Origin: Streptomyces solicavernae
Lineage (GTDB): Bacteria; Actinomycetota; Actinomycetes; Streptomycetales; Streptomycetaceae
Length of the DNA: 64,000 nucleotides
Reading direction: 5' to 3'
Assembly: GCF_029968095.1 (NCBI RefSeq)
Contig: NZ_JASCIR010000002.1
Location: 248,001-312,000 of the forward strand
How positions within the stretch are numbered: position 1 is the first letter of the stretch; the number at the start of each line of letters is the position of its first letter. Both the position numbers and the translations under genes were made by a program. Shown here one piece after another: positions 13,518 to 21,756 of the stretch. Below the pieces are notes generated by a model, which did not search any database, was not told the DNA's origin, and saw only the letters and a program-made list of their open reading frames with translations.

Positions 13518-15521
13518 ATGATCAACACCGCTCCGTACGGGGCATGGGAATCACCCATCGACGCCGAGCTCGCGGCCGCCCACGACGGCGCCCCGGAGTA
13601 CCTCGCCTTCGTCGGTGAAGAAGTGTGGTGGACGGCGCCCCGCCCCACCGAGTCCGGCCGCCGCGCCCTCGTCCGCAGAGCCCCCGACGGCACCGAGGAG
13701 CCGGTGCTGCCGCCACCGTGGAACGTCCGCAGCCGCGTCGTCGAGTACGGCGGCGTGCCCTGGACCGCGGTGCCCGGACCGGACGGCGGCCCGCTGCTGG
13801 TCTTCGTGCACTTCGCCGACCAGCGCCTCTACGCCTACGAGCCCGACCGCCCCGGCGCCGTGCCCCGCCCCCTCACCCCCACCTCCCCGCTCGGCGGCGG
13901 ACTGCGCTGGGCCGACCCCGTGCTCCGGGCCGACCTGGGCGAAGTCTGGTGCGTACGGGAGGAGTTCACCGGCGAGGGACCGAGCGACGTGCGCCGCGGC
14001 ATCGCCGCCGTACCGCTCGACGGATCCGCCGCCGAGGACCGCGCGCGGGTGCGGGAACTCACCGACGGCCCGCACCGCTTCGTCACCGGCCCCCGGCTGA
14101 GCGCCGACGGCCGCCGCATGGCGTGGCTCGCCTGGGACCACCCGAGGATGCCGTGGGACGGCACGGAACTCCGCGTCGCCGAACTGGACGCGGACGGCAC
14201 CGCGTACGGGGCACGGACCGTCGCGGGCGGCCCCGACGAGGCGATCGCCCAGGCCGAATGGGCCGAGGACGGCACGCTCCTTTACGCCTCGGACCGCACC
14301 GGCTGGTGGAACCTGTACCGGACCGACGTACCCGGGAACGCCGGCGCCCCCGCCGGACCCCCGCTCGGACTCTGCCCCCGTGACGAGGAGTTCGCCGGCC
14401 CGCTGTGGCAGGTGGGCCTGCGCTGGTTCGCGCCGCTCGCGGGCGGCCCGATCGCCGTGCTCCACGGCCGGGGCGCCACCGCCCTCGGCATCCTCGACCC
14501 CGGAACCGGAGAGGTCGCCGACGCCGCCGGACCCTGGACCGAGTGGTCGCCGACCCTCGGCACGAACGGCACGCGCGTCGTCGGCGTCGGCGCGGGCCCG
14601 CACACCGCCCCCGAGGTCGTCGAACTGTGCACGGCGACCGGCCGCGCCCGCGCCATCGGCGCCCGGCACACCGACCCGGTGGACCCCGCGTACTACCCCG
14701 AGCCGCAGATCCGCACCTTCGCGGGACCCGGCGGCCGGGACGTGCACGCGCACGTCCACCCGCCGCGCAACCCCCGCCACCGCGCCCCCGACGGGCACCT
14801 CCCGCCCTATGCGGTGTGGGTGCACGGCGGGCCCACCGGCCGCGCGCCGCTCGTCCTCGACCTGGAGATCGCCTACTTCACCTCGCGCGGCATCGGCGTG
14901 GTCGAGGTCGACTACGGCGGGTCCAGCGGGTACGGCAGGGAGTACCGGAACCGGCTGCGCGAGCAGTGGGGCGTCGGGGACGTCGAGGACTGCGCCGCCG
15001 TCGCCCGCGCCCTCGCCGACGAGGCCGCCGCCGACCCCGGGCGGATCGCGATCCGCGGCGGCAGCGCGGGCGGCTTGACGGCGGCCGCCTCCCTCGCCAC
15101 GGCCGACGTCTACGCCTGCGGCACCGTCAAGTACCCGGTCCTCGACCTCACCGCGTTCGCCACCGGCGAGACCCACGACTTTGAAGCGCACTACCTGGAG
15201 TCCCTGGTCGGCCCGCTCGCCGAGGTCCCGGCCCGCTACCGCGACCGTTCGCCGGTACGGCGCGCGGACCGCGTCACCGCCCCGTTCCTGCTGCTCCAGG
15301 GCCTGGACGACGTGATCTGCCCGCCCGCGCAGTGCGAGCGGTTCCTGGAGCAGATGAAGGGCCGCGGCGTGCGGCACGCCTACCTCGCCTTCGCCGGAGA
15401 GGGCCACGGCTTCCGCCGCGCGGACACCATGATCCGCGCCGTCGAGGCCGAACTCTCCCTGTACGCCCAGGTGTTCGGGTTCGAGCCGGCGGGCGTGCCG
15501 CGCCTGGAGCTCAAGGCGTGA
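13518..15521 (+). CDS. S9 family peptidase (prolyl-oligopeptidase/acylaminoacyl type)
   Basis: 667-aa serine peptidase: an N-terminal beta-propeller (about residues 30-390, with repeated WYNLY/DGTLLYASD-like blades) and a C-terminal alpha/beta-hydrolase domain. The catalytic triad is read as Ser516 (RGGSAGGL), Asp598 (QGLDDVICP) and His630 (GEGHGF). It is cytoplasmic, with no signal peptide. The ATG at 13518 is preceded by GGGGG. The stop codon overlaps the GTG of the LD-carboxypeptidase gene by 3 nt (GTGA junction), a sign of translational coupling. The substrate is probably short peptides; dipeptidyl- and acylaminoacyl-peptidases share this architecture. Confidence 0.93.
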   Translation: MINTAPYGAWESPIDAELAAAHDGAPEYLAFVGEEVWWTAPRPTESGRRALVRRAPDGTEEPVLPPPWNVRSRVVEYGGVPWTAVPGPDGGPLLVFVHFADQRLYAYEPDRPGAVPRPLTPTSPLGGGLRWADPVLRADLGEVWCVREEFTGEGPSDVRRGIAAVPLDGSAAEDRARVRELTDGPHRFVTGPRLSADGRRMAWLAWDHPRMPWDGTELRVAELDADGTAYGARTVAGGPDEAIAQAEWAEDGTLLYASDRTGWWNLYRTDVPGNAGAPAGPPLGLCPRDEEFAGPLWQVGLRWFAPLAGGPIAVLHGRGATALGILDPGTGEVADAAGPWTEWSPTLGTNGTRVVGVGAGPHTAPEVVELCTATGRARAIGARHTDPVDPAYYPEPQIRTFAGPGGRDVHAHVHPPRNPRHRAPDGHLPPYAVWVHGGPTGRAPLVLDLEIAYFTSRGIGVVEVDYGGSSGYGREYRNRLREQWGVGDVEDCAAVARALADEAAADPGRIAIRGGSAGGLTAAASLATADVYACGTVKYPVLDLTAFATGETHDFEAHYLESLVGPLAEVPARYRDRSPVRRADRVTAPFLLLQGLDDVICPPAQCERFLEQMKGRGVRHAYLAFAGEGHGFRRADTMIRAVEAELSLYAQVFGFEPAGVPRLELKA

Positions 15522-16450
15522 GGGCCCTGACCCGCCCCCGCCGGCTCGTCCCCGGCGACCGGGTGGCCGTCGTCGCGCCCAGCGGGCCCGTGCCCCGGGA
15601 CCGGCTCGCCGCCGGGCTCGACGTGCTGCGCGGCTGGGGCCTCGACCCGGTCGTCGCACCCCATGTCCACGCCGGACACGGGCGGTTGGGGTACCTGTCC
15701 GCCGCCGACCGGGAGCGCGCCGCCGACCTGGAGCGGGCCTGGTGCGACCCCGCCGTCGCGGCCGTGCTCTGCGCCCGCGGCGGCTACGGCGCCCAGCGCA
15801 TGGTCGACCTGCTCGACTGGGACGCGCTGCGCGCCGCCGGGCCCAAGGTGCTGGTCGGCTTCAGCGACATCACGGCCCTGCACGAGGCGTTCGCCCTGCG
15901 CCTCGGCCTCGTCACCCTGCACGGCCCGATGCCGGCCGCCGCGGACTTCCTCGCGAGCGCGCGGGCCCGCGACCACCTGCACGCCACGCTGTTCGCGCCC
16001 GAGTCGACCCGTACGGTCCGCGGCCTGCCGGGCGTCGCCCCGCTCGTCCCCGGGCGCACGAGCGGCGTCACCTTCGGCGGCTGCCTGGCCCTGCTCGCCG
16101 CGGGCCTGGCCACGCCGACCGGCCGCTCCTCGGGCCGCGGCGGCCTGCTGTGCGTCGAGGACACCGGCGAGGACCCGTACCGCCTGGACCGCAACCTCAC
16201 CCAACTCCTCCGCTCCGGGCTGCTCGACGGCGTCGCCGGGGTCCTCCTCGGCTCGTGGGCGGAGTGCGGCCCGTACGCGGAGGTCCGCGCCGTACTCGCC
16301 GACCGCCTCGGCACCCTCGGCGTCCCGGTCGTGGAGCGCTTCGGCTTCGGGCACTGCGCGGACGCGGTGACGCTGCCGCTGGGGGTGCGGGCGGAGCTGG
16401 ACGCGTCCGCGGGTGAACTGCGGCTCGCGGAACCGGCGTTGCGGGGGTAG
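15518..16450 (+). CDS. S66 family LD-carboxypeptidase
   Basis: 310-aa serine peptidase of the LdcA/MccF family. LdcA removes the terminal D-alanine from murein tetrapeptide; MccF-like members cleave microcin-type acyl-adenylates. The nucleophile is Ser116 in VGFSDITALHEAF; the Glu of CVEDTGEDPYRLDR and the His of FGFGHCAD complete the Ser-Glu-His triad. The GTG start at 15518 overlaps the TGA of the S9 peptidase, so the two are made together. It is cytoplasmic. With the M55 D-aminopeptidase and M20 enzyme nearby, recycling of D-amino-acid-containing cell-wall peptides is the simplest role; immunity to a peptide-nucleotide antibiotic is the alternative. Confidence 0.92.
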   Translation: MRALTRPRRLVPGDRVAVVAPSGPVPRDRLAAGLDVLRGWGLDPVVAPHVHAGHGRLGYLSAADRERAADLERAWCDPAVAAVLCARGGYGAQRMVDLLDWDALRAAGPKVLVGFSDITALHEAFALRLGLVTLHGPMPAAADFLASARARDHLHATLFAPESTRTVRGLPGVAPLVPGRTSGVTFGGCLALLAAGLATPTGRSSGRGGLLCVEDTGEDPYRLDRNLTQLLRSGLLDGVAGVLLGSWAECGPYAEVRAVLADRLGTLGVPVVERFGFGHCADAVTLPLGVRAELDASAGELRLAEPALRG

Positions 16451-16485
16451 GGCGCTCTCCGGTCCGCGGGCGCCCGGGGCGCCGT

Positions 16486-16531
16486 CCGGCTGCGGCGCCG
16501 CCGTGGTCGCCCGCGCAGTTCCCCGCGCCCC
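16486..16531. repeat. Dispersed intergenic element (inverted copy)
   Basis: The segment cggctgcggcgccg ... cgcgcagttccccgcgccc is the reverse complement of a sequence found directly after dnaK (37992-38037). Both copies lie just downstream of a gene's 3' end. Confidence 0.65.
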
Positions 16532-16623
16532 CGGCGGGGCATGCGCCCCGGCCCGCCTCACTACGCCACCCTCGCCTTCACTGAATCTCCGTCAATTACA
16601 CCGACGCACCCCGTGCACGACCG

Positions 16624-16647
16624 TTGACCCCGTCATGACACGTGTCA
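16624..16647 (+). promoter_or_regulatory. Candidate promoter with 12-bp palindrome for the S15 peptidase
   Basis: A TTGACC (-35-like, 16624-16629) is followed by the perfect palindrome TGACACGTGTCA (16636-16647), which would lie between the -35 and -10 positions. No convincing -10 is seen. A repressor site overlapping the promoter is the inference. Confidence 0.35.
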
Positions 16648-16708
16648 CAGCATGAGCGCGGCCCCGGCTTACCCGGCGGTAATTTCGCTCACTCGTGGAG
16701 GTCGTGCG

Positions 16709-18541
16709 TTGTCCCGTTCCGGTGCGCGTTCCCGTATCCCCCTGACCCTCTCCGTCGGCATCGCCGCGGCCGCCGTCTCCGCACCCCTCGCCCTCGCGGC
16801 CCCCGCGCACGCGGCACCCGGCACCCAACAGGCCGCCGCCGACGGGGAGTTCACCGTCACCCCGCTGAAGTTCACCGTCGACGCGGGCGGCCGCACCTGC
16901 ACCGTGGACGCCGACCTCTACCGGCCCGCCGGGGTCGACGCCGAACACCGGGCGCCCGCCGTCCTCACCACCAACGGCTTCGGCGGCAGCAAGGCGGACG
17001 GGTCCACGGACGCCACCGCCGGGGCCTTCGCCGAGCGCGGCTACGTGGCGCTCGCCTACTCCGGGCTCGGCTTCGGCAAGTCCGGCTGCCCGATCTCCCT
17101 CGACGCCCCGGAGCACGACGGCCGCGCCGCCTCCCACCTGGTCGACTTCCTCGCCGGGACGCGCGCCGCCGACGACGGCACGAAGGCCGACTACGTCAGC
17201 GCGGACGCGGCGGGCGACCCGCGCGTCGGCATGATCGGCGGCTCGTACGGCGGCGCCATCCAGCTGGCGACGGCCGCGCAGGACCGCCGGGTCGACGCCC
17301 TCGTACCGCTGATCACCTGGAACGACCTCGCGTACTCCCTCGACCCGAACAACGCCGCCCAGTCCCAGGAGTTGGGCGGCGTCTCCTCCGACACTCCCGG
17401 CGCGTACAAGTACCAGTGGACAGGCGGCTTCTTCCTCATCGGCGAGGCGCAAGGACTGCTCCACCCGAGCCTCGACCCGTCCCGGCTCGGCGACTCGGGC
17501 TGTCTGCACTTCGTGGCCGGCGCCTGCGAGACGAAGCGGCTGCTCGACCAGAAGCGGTACCCCGCCGAGCGCACCGCCGAGATGCTGCGGTATGCACGCA
17601 GCGTCTCGCCCGTCTCCTATCTGGACCGGGTGCGTGCGCCCACGCTGCTCGTGCAGGGCCAGGCGGACACGCTGTTCAACCTCAACGAGGCGACGGCGAC
17701 GTACGAGACGCTGAAGGAGCAGGGCACCGAGACCAAGATGATCTGGCAGTCCTGGGGCCACAGCGGCGGCATGACCGACCCCGCGTCCGGCGAACTGAAC
17801 CTGGGCGAGGGCAACTTGGAGACCTCCTACGTCGGCAAGCGCATCCTCGCCTGGTTCGACCGCTACCTGCGGCACCAGAAGGGCGTCGACACCGGGCCGG
17901 ACTTCGCGTACTACCGGGACTGGCGGCCGGGCCCGGACGCCTACGGCACGGCGGACACGCTGCCGGCGCTGTCGCAGACGCTGTACCTGTCCGGCGACGG
18001 CAAGCTCGTCGACGACCGCGCCAAGGTGGCCCGCGGCAGCCGCGAGTACCGCAACCGGCTGGTGCCGACCAGCCACTCGGAGAGCTCCCTCGCCGGGATC
18101 ATCGGCCTCGGCGACCCGGCCCCGCGCGACACCGAGGGCACCTATCTCGACTGGACCAGCGAACCCCTCACCGAGGCCACCGATGTCGTCGGCGCCCCGA
18201 AGGCCACCCTCAAGGTGATCTCGCCGAAGACCGAGCGGGTGCAGGACTCCGGGGACGCGGCGGACCAGCTGGTGCTCTTCGCGAAGCTGTACGACGTGGC
18301 GCCCGACGGCACGAAGACCCTGGTGCACCGCCTCGTCGCGCCCGCGCGTGTGCCGGACGTGACCCGCGAATTCACCGTGACCCTGCCGGGCATCGTGCAC
18401 CGCTACGAGAAGGGCCACCGCCTGCAGTTCGTGATCGCCGCCAGCGACGACGCGTACTACGGCAACCGGGGCGTGAAGCCGGTGACCGTCACCCATGAAC
18501 CCTCGGACACGGGAGTGCTGCGGCTGCCGGTGGTGCGGTAG
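16709..18541 (+). CDS. Secreted S15-type X-Pro dipeptidyl-peptidase / CocE-like hydrolase
   Basis: 610-aa exported serine hydrolase. The TTG at 16709 is taken as start because GGAGG lies 7 nt before it; the product then begins with an Arg-containing leader, a hydrophobic core and an AHA cleavage site near residue 37. The catalytic domain has Ser179 (GGSYGGA), Asp320 (QGQADTLF) and His351 (WGHSGG). A C-terminal jelly-roll domain (about 440-610) is typical of S15/CocE proteins. Actinomycete homologues remove N-terminal dipeptides after proline outside the cell. It lies downstream of the intracellular peptidases but has its own promoter-like region. A CocE-type esterase activity cannot be excluded. 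Confidence 0.9.
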   Translation: MSRSGARSRIPLTLSVGIAAAAVSAPLALAAPAHAAPGTQQAAADGEFTVTPLKFTVDAGGRTCTVDADLYRPAGVDAEHRAPAVLTTNGFGGSKADGSTDATAGAFAERGYVALAYSGLGFGKSGCPISLDAPEHDGRAASHLVDFLAGTRAADDGTKADYVSADAAGDPRVGMIGGSYGGAIQLATAAQDRRVDALVPLITWNDLAYSLDPNNAAQSQELGGVSSDTPGAYKYQWTGGFFLIGEAQGLLHPSLDPSRLGDSGCLHFVAGACETKRLLDQKRYPAERTAEMLRYARSVSPVSYLDRVRAPTLLVQGQADTLFNLNEATATYETLKEQGTETKMIWQSWGHSGGMTDPASGELNLGEGNLETSYVGKRILAWFDRYLRHQKGVDTGPDFAYYRDWRPGPDAYGTADTLPALSQTLYLSGDGKLVDDRAKVARGSREYRNRLVPTSHSESSLAGIIGLGDPAPRDTEGTYLDWTSEPLTEATDVVGAPKATLKVISPKTERVQDSGDAADQLVLFAKLYDVAPDGTKTLVHRLVAPARVPDVTREFTVTLPGIVHRYEKGHRLQFVIAASDDAYYGNRGVKPVTVTHEPSDTGVLRLPVVR

Positions 18542-18598
18542 CCGTACGGGCCGGGGGTTAGGGCCTGTCCGGCACATTCAGCCCCTCCGGGGGAAAGT

Positions 18599-18952
18599 TC
18601 AGGCCGCCGGACGCCGGTCCGCGTACTCGAAGATCGCGCCGTCCGGGTGCAGCGCGATCAGGTTGCGGCCCACCGGCGTCGCCACGGGGCCCGCGACGAC
18701 GCGGCCGCCCGAGGCGGTGAGGACCTTCTGGGCCTCGTCCACGTCCGGCACGGCCACCGTCGCCGTCACCTTGCGCAGCACCTCCAGCTCGGCGGCGGGA
18801 CCGCTCATCAGGAGGAAGCAGCCCACCGCGGCCACGGACACCCCACCGCGGTCGGAGCGTTGCGCCGCGGCGCCGGTCAGCTGCTCGTAGAACGCGACGG
18901 CGGCGTCCAGGTCATCGACGCAGATGCGCAGCGTGGTACCCAGGATTTCCAT
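18599..18952 (-). CDS. VOC (glyoxalase/bleomycin-resistance fold) family protein
   Basis: 117-aa small protein with two beta-alpha-beta-beta-beta modules: MEILGTTLRICVDDLDAAVAFYEQLTG at the start and a second module from about residue 60 ending NLIALHPDGAIFEYAD. The family includes glyoxalases, dioxygenases and antibiotic-binding proteins, and the few possible metal ligands do not identify a reaction. The ATG at 18952 gives the standard start; a longer ORF would add 14 residues. It converges on the S15 gene. Confidence 0.85.
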   Translation of the reverse strand: MEILGTTLRICVDDLDAAVAFYEQLTGAAAQRSDRGGVSVAAVGCFLLMSGPAAELEVLRKVTATVAVPDVDEAQKVLTASGGRVVAGPVATPVGRNLIALHPDGAIFEYADRRPAA

Positions 18953-19091
18953 ACGGGGCAGGGTAGTTGGCGTACCCGGCCAGGCGCACCTCACTCCGCG
19001 TACGCCGCCGCCCCCTCCCGCCCCGCTGAATCACCTTCCAGGGGTGGATTCCGGCCGCGTGCCGGGCCCGCCGTGGCGGAGGCGGGTGTGC

Positions 19092-19937
19092 TCACACCCG
19101 GCAGAGCAGCTCCCCGTGCAGCACCGCGAACCACCCGTCCGCCTGCTCGCCCCACGCCCGCCACGCGTCCGCGATCGCGGCCAGCCGTGCCGCGTCCGCG
19201 TGGCCGGACTCGGTGGCGCGGCGGGCGTACGAGGAGTCAGTGGTGCGCTCGGCCCACAGGCCGCTCCACCAGGCGCGCTCGTCCGGTGTGCTGAACGTCC
19301 ACGTCGAGGACGACGCCGTGATGTCGGTGAAGCCCGCCTCCAGGGCCCAGGACTTGAGCCTGCGGCCCGCGTCCGGCTCGCCGCCGTTGGCGCGCGCCAC
19401 CCGCTCGTACAGCTCCAGCCAGTCGTCCAGGCCGGGCGTGTGCGGGTGCCAGGTCATCGCCGCGTAGTCGGAGTCGCGTACGGCGACGATGCCGCCGGGC
19501 CTCACCACGCGCCGCAGCTCGCGCAGCGCCTGCACCGGGTCGCCGACGTGCTGCAGCACCTGGTGGGCGTGGGCCACGCAGAAGGTGTCGTCGGGGAAGC
19601 CGAGGGCGTGCACGTCGGCGACCGCGAACTCCACGTTGTCCAGGCCCCGTTCGGCCGCAGTGGCGCGGGCCTGCTCCAGGACCCCGGGCGCCGCGTCGAC
19701 GCCGGTGACGTGGCCCTCGGGGACCAGGGCGGCCAGGTCTGCGGTGATGGTGCCGGGTCCGCAGCCGACGTCCAGGATGCGCATGTGCGGCTTCACTGCG
19801 CCGACCAGGTACGCGGCGGAGTTGGCGGCGGTCCGCCAGGTGTGCGAGCGCAGCACGGACGCGTGGTGCCCGTGGGTGTAGACGGCGGCCTCCCTCGGCA
19901 TGGCGGTCTCCCTCGGCATGGCGGTCTTCCTCGGCAT
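19092..19937 (-). CDS. Class I SAM-dependent methyltransferase
   Basis: 281 aa if the first of three repeated ATGs is used. The SAM-binding motif I is ILDVGCGPGTIT, motif II is VTGVDAAPG and the post-motif is AHQVLQHVGDP, as in UbiE/COQ5-like methyltransferases; the methyl acceptor is unknown. The start is peculiar: an 18-bp tandem repeat provides three in-frame ATGs (19937, 19919, 19901), each 6 nt after its own GAGGAAG or GAGGGAG sequence. The protein may therefore begin MPRKTAMPRETAMPREAAV or at a later Met. It is divergent from the ABC-F gene at 20104. Confidence 0.9.
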   Translation of the reverse strand: MPRKTAMPRETAMPREAAVYTHGHHASVLRSHTWRTAANSAAYLVGAVKPHMRILDVGCGPGTITADLAALVPEGHVTGVDAAPGVLEQARATAAERGLDNVEFAVADVHALGFPDDTFCVAHAHQVLQHVGDPVQALRELRRVVRPGGIVAVRDSDYAAMTWHPHTPGLDDWLELYERVARANGGEPDAGRRLKSWALEAGFTDITASSSTWTFSTPDERAWWSGLWAERTTDSSYARRATESGHADAARLAAIADAWRAWGEQADGWFAVLHGELLCRV

Positions 19938-19952
19938 GGCGGTCTTCCTCGG
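19890..19952 (-). repeat. 18-bp tandem repeat reiterating a ribosome binding site and start codon
   Basis: Three full units (19890, 19908, 19926) and a half unit. Read on the minus strand, each contains accgccATGccgaggaag-like sequence, so every ATG is preceded by an SD supplied by the previous unit. As 18 is a multiple of 3, all ATGs are in the methyltransferase frame. Confidence 0.97.
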
Positions 19953-20103
19953 TTGGCCGGCCGCTGGACGGCCCGGACGCGATGCCCGCACCGTACGCGA
20001 CCATGTCGAATAATGAGACCCATCGTCTCGCAGTACGGACAGCGGGGCTGGGGGCGGAAACGCGTTTGCCCCGCTCGCGGCCGCCCGTCGAGAATGCGGA
20101 ACC

Positions 20104-21723
20104 ATGGGTCACTTGGAAGCCGCACACCTCGAATACCACCTCCCCGACGGGCGCACGCTGCTCGGCGACGTCTCGTTCCGGGTCGGTGAGGGGGCGGTCG
20201 TCGCCCTCGTCGGGCCGAACGGCGCCGGGAAGACGACCCTGCTGCGGCTCCTCTCCGGCGAGCTGCAGCCGCACGGCGGCGCCGTCAACGTCACCGGCGG
20301 CCTCGGCGTCATGCCGCAGTTCGTGGGCTCCGTACGCGACGAGACCACCGTCCGCGACCTGCTCGTCTCCGTCGCCCCGCCGCGCATCCGGGAGGCCGCG
20401 CAGGCCGTCGACGCCGCCGAGCACGCGATCATGACCGTCGACGACGAGGCCGCCCAGCTCCAGTACGCGCAGGCCCTCTCCGACTGGGCCGAGGTCCAGG
20501 GCTACGAGGCCGAGACCGTGTGGGACATGTGCACCACGGCCGCCCTCGGCGTCCCGTACGACAAGGCCCAGTTCCGCGAGGTCCGCACCCTCAGCGGCGG
20601 CGAGCAGAAACGCCTGGTCCTGGAGTCGCTGCTGCGCGGCACCGACGAGGTGCTGCTCCTCGACGAGCCGGACAACTACCTCGACGTGCCCGGCAAGCGC
20701 TGGCTGGAGGAAAAGCTCAAGGAGACCCGTAAGACCGTCCTCTTCGTCTCCCACGACCGCGAACTCCTCGCCCGCGCCGCCGAGAAGATCGTCAGCGTCG
20801 AACCGGGCCCGGCGGGCGCCGACGCCTGGGTGCACGGCGGCGGCTTCGGCACGTACCACGAGGCCCGGCGCGAACGCTTCGCCCGCTTCGAGGAGCTGCG
20901 CCGCCGCTGGGACGAGAAGCACGCCCAGCTGAAGAAGCTCGTGATCAACCTCCGCCAGGCCGCCGCCGTCAGCCACGAGATGGCGTCCCGGTACGCGGCC
21001 GCGCAGACCCGGCTGCGCAAGTTCGAGGAGGCCGGGCCGCCGCCCGAGCCGCCCCGCGAGCAGGACATCACGATGCGCCTGCACGGCGGCCGCACGGGTG
21101 TGCGCGCCGTGACCTGCGCGGCCCTCGAACTCACCGGCCTGATGAACCCGTTCGACCTGGAGGTCTTCTACGGCGAGCGGGTCGCGGTCCTCGGCTCCAA
21201 CGGCTCCGGCAAGTCCCACTTCCTGCGCCTGCTCGCCGGTGACGGTGTGGCCCACACGGGGCAGTGGAAGCTCGGCGCGCGCGTCGTCCCCGGCCACTTC
21301 GCGCAGACCCACGCCCACCCGGAGCTGTTCGGCCGCACCCTCCTCGACATCCTGTGGCGCGAGCACGCCCAGGACCGGGGTGCGGCGATGTCCCGGCTGC
21401 GGCGGTACGAGCTGACCGCCCAGTCCGAGCAGCACTTCGAACGGCTCTCCGGCGGCCAACAGGCCCGCTTCCAGATCCTGCTCCTCGAACTGGAGGGCTG
21501 CACGGCCCTGCTCCTCGACGAGCCGACGGACAACCTCGACCTGGAGTCCGCGGAGGCCCTCCAGGAGGGCCTGGAGTCCTTCCAGGGCACGGTCCTCGCG
21601 GTCACCCACGACCGCTGGTTCGCGCGTTCCTTCGACCGGTATCTGGTGTTCGGGGCGGACGGCCGGGTGCGGGAGTCCCCGGAACCGGTGTGGGACGAGC
21701 GCCGGGTCGAGCGCGCGCGCTGA
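20104..21723 (+). CDS. ABC-F family ATP-binding protein
   Basis: 539-aa protein with two ABC ATPase domains and no membrane segments, typical of ABC-F ribosome-associated factors. Domain 1: Walker A GPNGAGKTT (37-45), signature LSGGEQKR and Walker B LLLDEPDNYLD. Domain 2: GSNGSGKS, LSGGQQAR and LLLDEPTDNLDL. The interdomain linker of about 80 residues is charged and helical (EELRRRWDEKHAQLKK), as required to reach the ribosomal P/E site. Members regulate translation or protect ribosomes from antibiotics; which of these applies is not evident. It is divergent from the methyltransferase gene. Confidence 0.92.
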   Translation: MGHLEAAHLEYHLPDGRTLLGDVSFRVGEGAVVALVGPNGAGKTTLLRLLSGELQPHGGAVNVTGGLGVMPQFVGSVRDETTVRDLLVSVAPPRIREAAQAVDAAEHAIMTVDDEAAQLQYAQALSDWAEVQGYEAETVWDMCTTAALGVPYDKAQFREVRTLSGGEQKRLVLESLLRGTDEVLLLDEPDNYLDVPGKRWLEEKLKETRKTVLFVSHDRELLARAAEKIVSVEPGPAGADAWVHGGGFGTYHEARRERFARFEELRRRWDEKHAQLKKLVINLRQAAAVSHEMASRYAAAQTRLRKFEEAGPPPEPPREQDITMRLHGGRTGVRAVTCAALELTGLMNPFDLEVFYGERVAVLGSNGSGKSHFLRLLAGDGVAHTGQWKLGARVVPGHFAQTHAHPELFGRTLLDILWREHAQDRGAAMSRLRRYELTAQSEQHFERLSGGQQARFQILLLELEGCTALLLDEPTDNLDLESAEALQEGLESFQGTVLAVTHDRWFARSFDRYLVFGADGRVRESPEPVWDERRVERAR

Positions 21724-21756
21724 TTTCCCCGCCCCCCGCCCCGCGCCCCTGTGGGG

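Noticed and set aside
13551-15659. Long minus-strand frame opposite the S9 peptidase
   Set aside because: Composition is typical of antisense GC-rich frames, and the S9 catalytic triad is clear on the plus strand.
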